Shown: positions 62,616 to 64,000 of the stretch, piece by piece
How the letters are laid out: each line of letters begins with the position of its first letter
How positions within the stretch are numbered: the stretch's first letter is position 1
Assembly: GCF_008634025.1 (NCBI RefSeq)
Contig: NZ_PDCM01000002.1
Span: 4,133,501-4,197,500 of the forward strand
DNA: 64,000 bases
Source of the DNA: Streptomyces albofaciens JCM 4342
GTDB lineage: Bacteria > Actinomycetota > Actinomycetes > Streptomycetales > Streptomycetaceae
Direction of reading: 5' to 3'
Program-made: the position numbers and the translations under genes
The notes under the pieces: generated by a model
The model's database searches: none
The model's input: the letters and a program-made list of their open reading frames with translations, nothing else
Told to the model about the DNA's origin: nothing

Positions 62616-63611
62616 GTGAGCAGGCTCCATGTCGTCAGCGGCAAGGGCGGTACCGGCAAGACCACGGTCGCCGCTGCCCTCGCCCTCGCCCTGGCCACCG
62701 AGGGTCGCCGTACCCTCCTGGTCGAGGTCGAGGGCCGGCAGGGCATTGCCCAGGTGTTCGAGACCGAGGCGCTCCCGTACGAGGAACGCAAGATCGCGGT
62801 AGCTCCGGGACCAGGAGGAGGGGACGTCTATGCCCTGGCCATCGACGCCGAGCGCGCGCTTCTCGACTACCTCCAGATGTTCTACAAGCTCGGCGGCGCG
62901 GGCCGTGCCCTGAAGAAGCTCGGCGCGATCGACTTCGCCACCACCATCGCCCCCGGCCTGCGGGACGTCCTGCTGACCGGCAAGGCGTGCGAGGCGGTGC
63001 GCCGCAAGGACAAACGCGGGCGCTACGTGTACGACGCCGTCGTCATGGACGCCCCGCCCACCGGCCGCATCACCCGCTTCCTGAACGTGAACGACGAGGT
63101 CGCCGGCCTCGCGAAGATCGGCCCGATCCACAACCAGGCGCAGGCCGTGATGCGGGTCCTGAAGTCCCCCGAGACGGCCGTCCACCTGGTGACCCTGCTG
63201 GAGGAGATGCCCGTCCAGGAGACGGTGGACGGCATCGCGGAGCTGCGCGCGGCCGGTCTGCCGGTGGGCGGCGTGGTGATCAACATGACCCGGCCGGAGG
63301 TGCTGGACACCGGCGAGGTGGACATCGCCGCCAACGGCGCCCGCACCGGCATCGCCGAGGCGCTCGCCGGGGCCGGGCTGGGCGGGGGCCGCCGCGGCGC
63401 GGCCGGCGTGGCGTGGGCCGACCGGCTCATCGACCCGCTCCTCGAAGAGGCCCGCGAGCACGCCCAGCGCGTCGATCTGGAGCGCGCCGAACACGCCGAG
63501 CTGGCCGGACTCGGCCTGCCCACGTACGAATTGGAGCTGCTCCCGGAGGGAGTGGACCTCGCCGGGCTGTACCGGCTGGCGAGGGACCTGCGGAAACAGG
63601 GGCCCATATGA
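62616..63611 (+). CDS. ArsA/Get3-like P-loop ATPase, first of a pair
   Basis: This 331-residue SIMIBI ATPase has deviant Walker [11 protein letters not shown], switch region [11 protein letters not shown] and [12 protein letters not shown]. In actinobacteria two such ATPases are encoded in tandem, likely acting as a heterodimer; the true substrate (anion or tail-anchored membrane protein) is unknown. It starts at a GTG (62616); TAGGCT 8 bases upstream resembles a -10 box, which would give a near-leaderless mRNA. Its stop overlaps the next start. In S. coelicolor the pair lies beside wblA, so wblA may lie just right of the window. Confidence 0.88.
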   Translation: MSRLHVVSGKGGTGKTTVAAALALALATEGRRTLLVEVEGRQGIAQVFETEALPYEERKIAVAPGPGGGDVYALAIDAERALLDYLQMFYKLGGAGRALKKLGAIDFATTIAPGLRDVLLTGKACEAVRRKDKRGRYVYDAVVMDAPPTGRITRFLNVNDEVAGLAKIGPIHNQAQAVMRVLKSPETAVHLVTLLEEMPVQETVDGIAELRAAGLPVGGVVINMTRPEVLDTGEVDIAANGARTGIAEALAGAGLGGGRRGAAGVAWADRLIDPLLEEAREHAQRVDLERAEHAELAGLGLPTYELELLPEGVDLAGLYRLARDLRKQGPI

Positions 63612-64000
63612 CCGCGGACGCACCCACCCAGGACGACGGCACCGCACCGTCCCGGCGCACCGCGCCGCCCGCCCCCGGGCGCGGCGCGCTGGACTCGCCG
63701 GCCGCCCGTCTGGAGGTCGACCCGCTGCTGGACGACCCGCGCACCCGTATCGTCGTGTGCTGCGGCTCCGGCGGCGTCGGCAAGACCACGACCGCCGCCG
63801 CCCTCGGCGTACGCGCCGCGGAGCGCGGCCGCAAGGCCGTCGTGCTGACCATCGACCCGGCCCGCCGGCTGGCGCAGTCCATGGGCATCTCGGAACTGGA
63901 CAACGTGCCGCGCCGGGTCAAGGGCGTCGACGAGTCGGCCGGCGGCGAGCTGCACGCCATGATGCTCGACATGAAGCGCACCTTCGACGAGATCGTCGAG
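63608..64000 (+). CDS. ArsA/Get3-like P-loop ATPase, second of a pair, cut by the window end
   Basis: The first 131 residues are present: a 45-residue Ala/Pro/Arg-rich leader, then [20 protein letters not shown] with the P-loop, and [21 protein letters not shown], typical of ArsA-type ATPases. The reading frame runs off the window edge. The ATG at 63608 overlaps the previous stop (ATGA). It is a paralog of the upstream gene, with SGGVGKT in place of KGGTGKT. Confidence 0.87.
   Translation, partial: MTADAPTQDDGTAPSRRTAPPAPGRGALDSPAARLEVDPLLDDPRTRIVVCCGSGGVGKTTTAAALGVRAAERGRKAVVLTIDPARRLAQSMGISELDNVPRRVKGVDESAGGELHAMMLDMKRTFDEIVE

Overview
The window is chromosomal DNA of a Streptomyces-type actinomycete. 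GC content is very high, third codon positions are almost all G or C, GTG and TTG starts are common, and genes overlap by ATGA or TGATG. From about 11.6 kb rightward the gene order matches, from memory, the S. coelicolor SCO354x-SCO3578 core segment: holB, tmk, topA, hppA, bldG, helicase, Tad pilus genes, acs, nhaA, nth, crp and paired ArsA-like ATPases. No database was searched; all names rest on motifs and recalled family sequences.

Left end (1-11.3 kb): the right part of a small biosynthetic gene cluster. A type II thioesterase on the minus strand diverges from a tight plus-strand operon. The operon encodes a PyrH-like tryptophan halogenase, its flavin reductase, a free-standing carrier protein, a free-standing adenylation protein, a C-A-T-R peptide synthetase and a cation/proton antiporter. 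The expected logic is: chlorinate tryptophan, load an amino acid on the discrete carrier, condense it with a second (proline-like) residue, and release the dipeptide reductively as an aldehyde. The cluster may continue left of base 1. On the right it stops just before the 3' end of a tRNA-Thr(CGT) gene.

Middle (11.6-31.4 kb): tRNA-Thr with its terminator, a frameshifted secreted peptidase, DNA polymerase III delta', an MFS-thymidylate kinase fusion, topoisomerase I, small membrane and secreted proteins, a methyltransferase, a lipoprotein, a K+-independent proton-pumping pyrophosphatase, and the bldG/anti-sigma pair. Then 31.5-42.6 kb: a DEAD-box helicase with a TTA codon, a cupin, a complete Tad/Flp-type pilus operon (ssd-tadA-tadB-tadC-pilin-tadE-tadG-like) with two TTA codons, a HAD phosphatase and a degenerate Fic-like protein.

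Right (42.7-64 kb): a CooC-like ATPase, a lipoprotein deacetylase-like protein, a SulP-carbonic anhydrase fusion, acetyl-CoA synthetase with a DasR-box-like site, NhaA, a holin-like protein, hydrolases, a MarP-like protease, a Nudix enzyme, endonuclease III with a histone-like tail, Crp, an agmatine-deiminase-like enzyme divergent from a TetR regulator across a perfect palindrome, a metallo-hydrolase/Nudix pair, RidA/DUF4177, and two ArsA-type ATPases, the second cut by the window end.

A recurring feature is GC-rich tandem repeats of 12-50 bp, in gaps between genes and inside low-complexity parts of proteins. No CRISPR array, insertion sequence, integrase or rRNA was seen.
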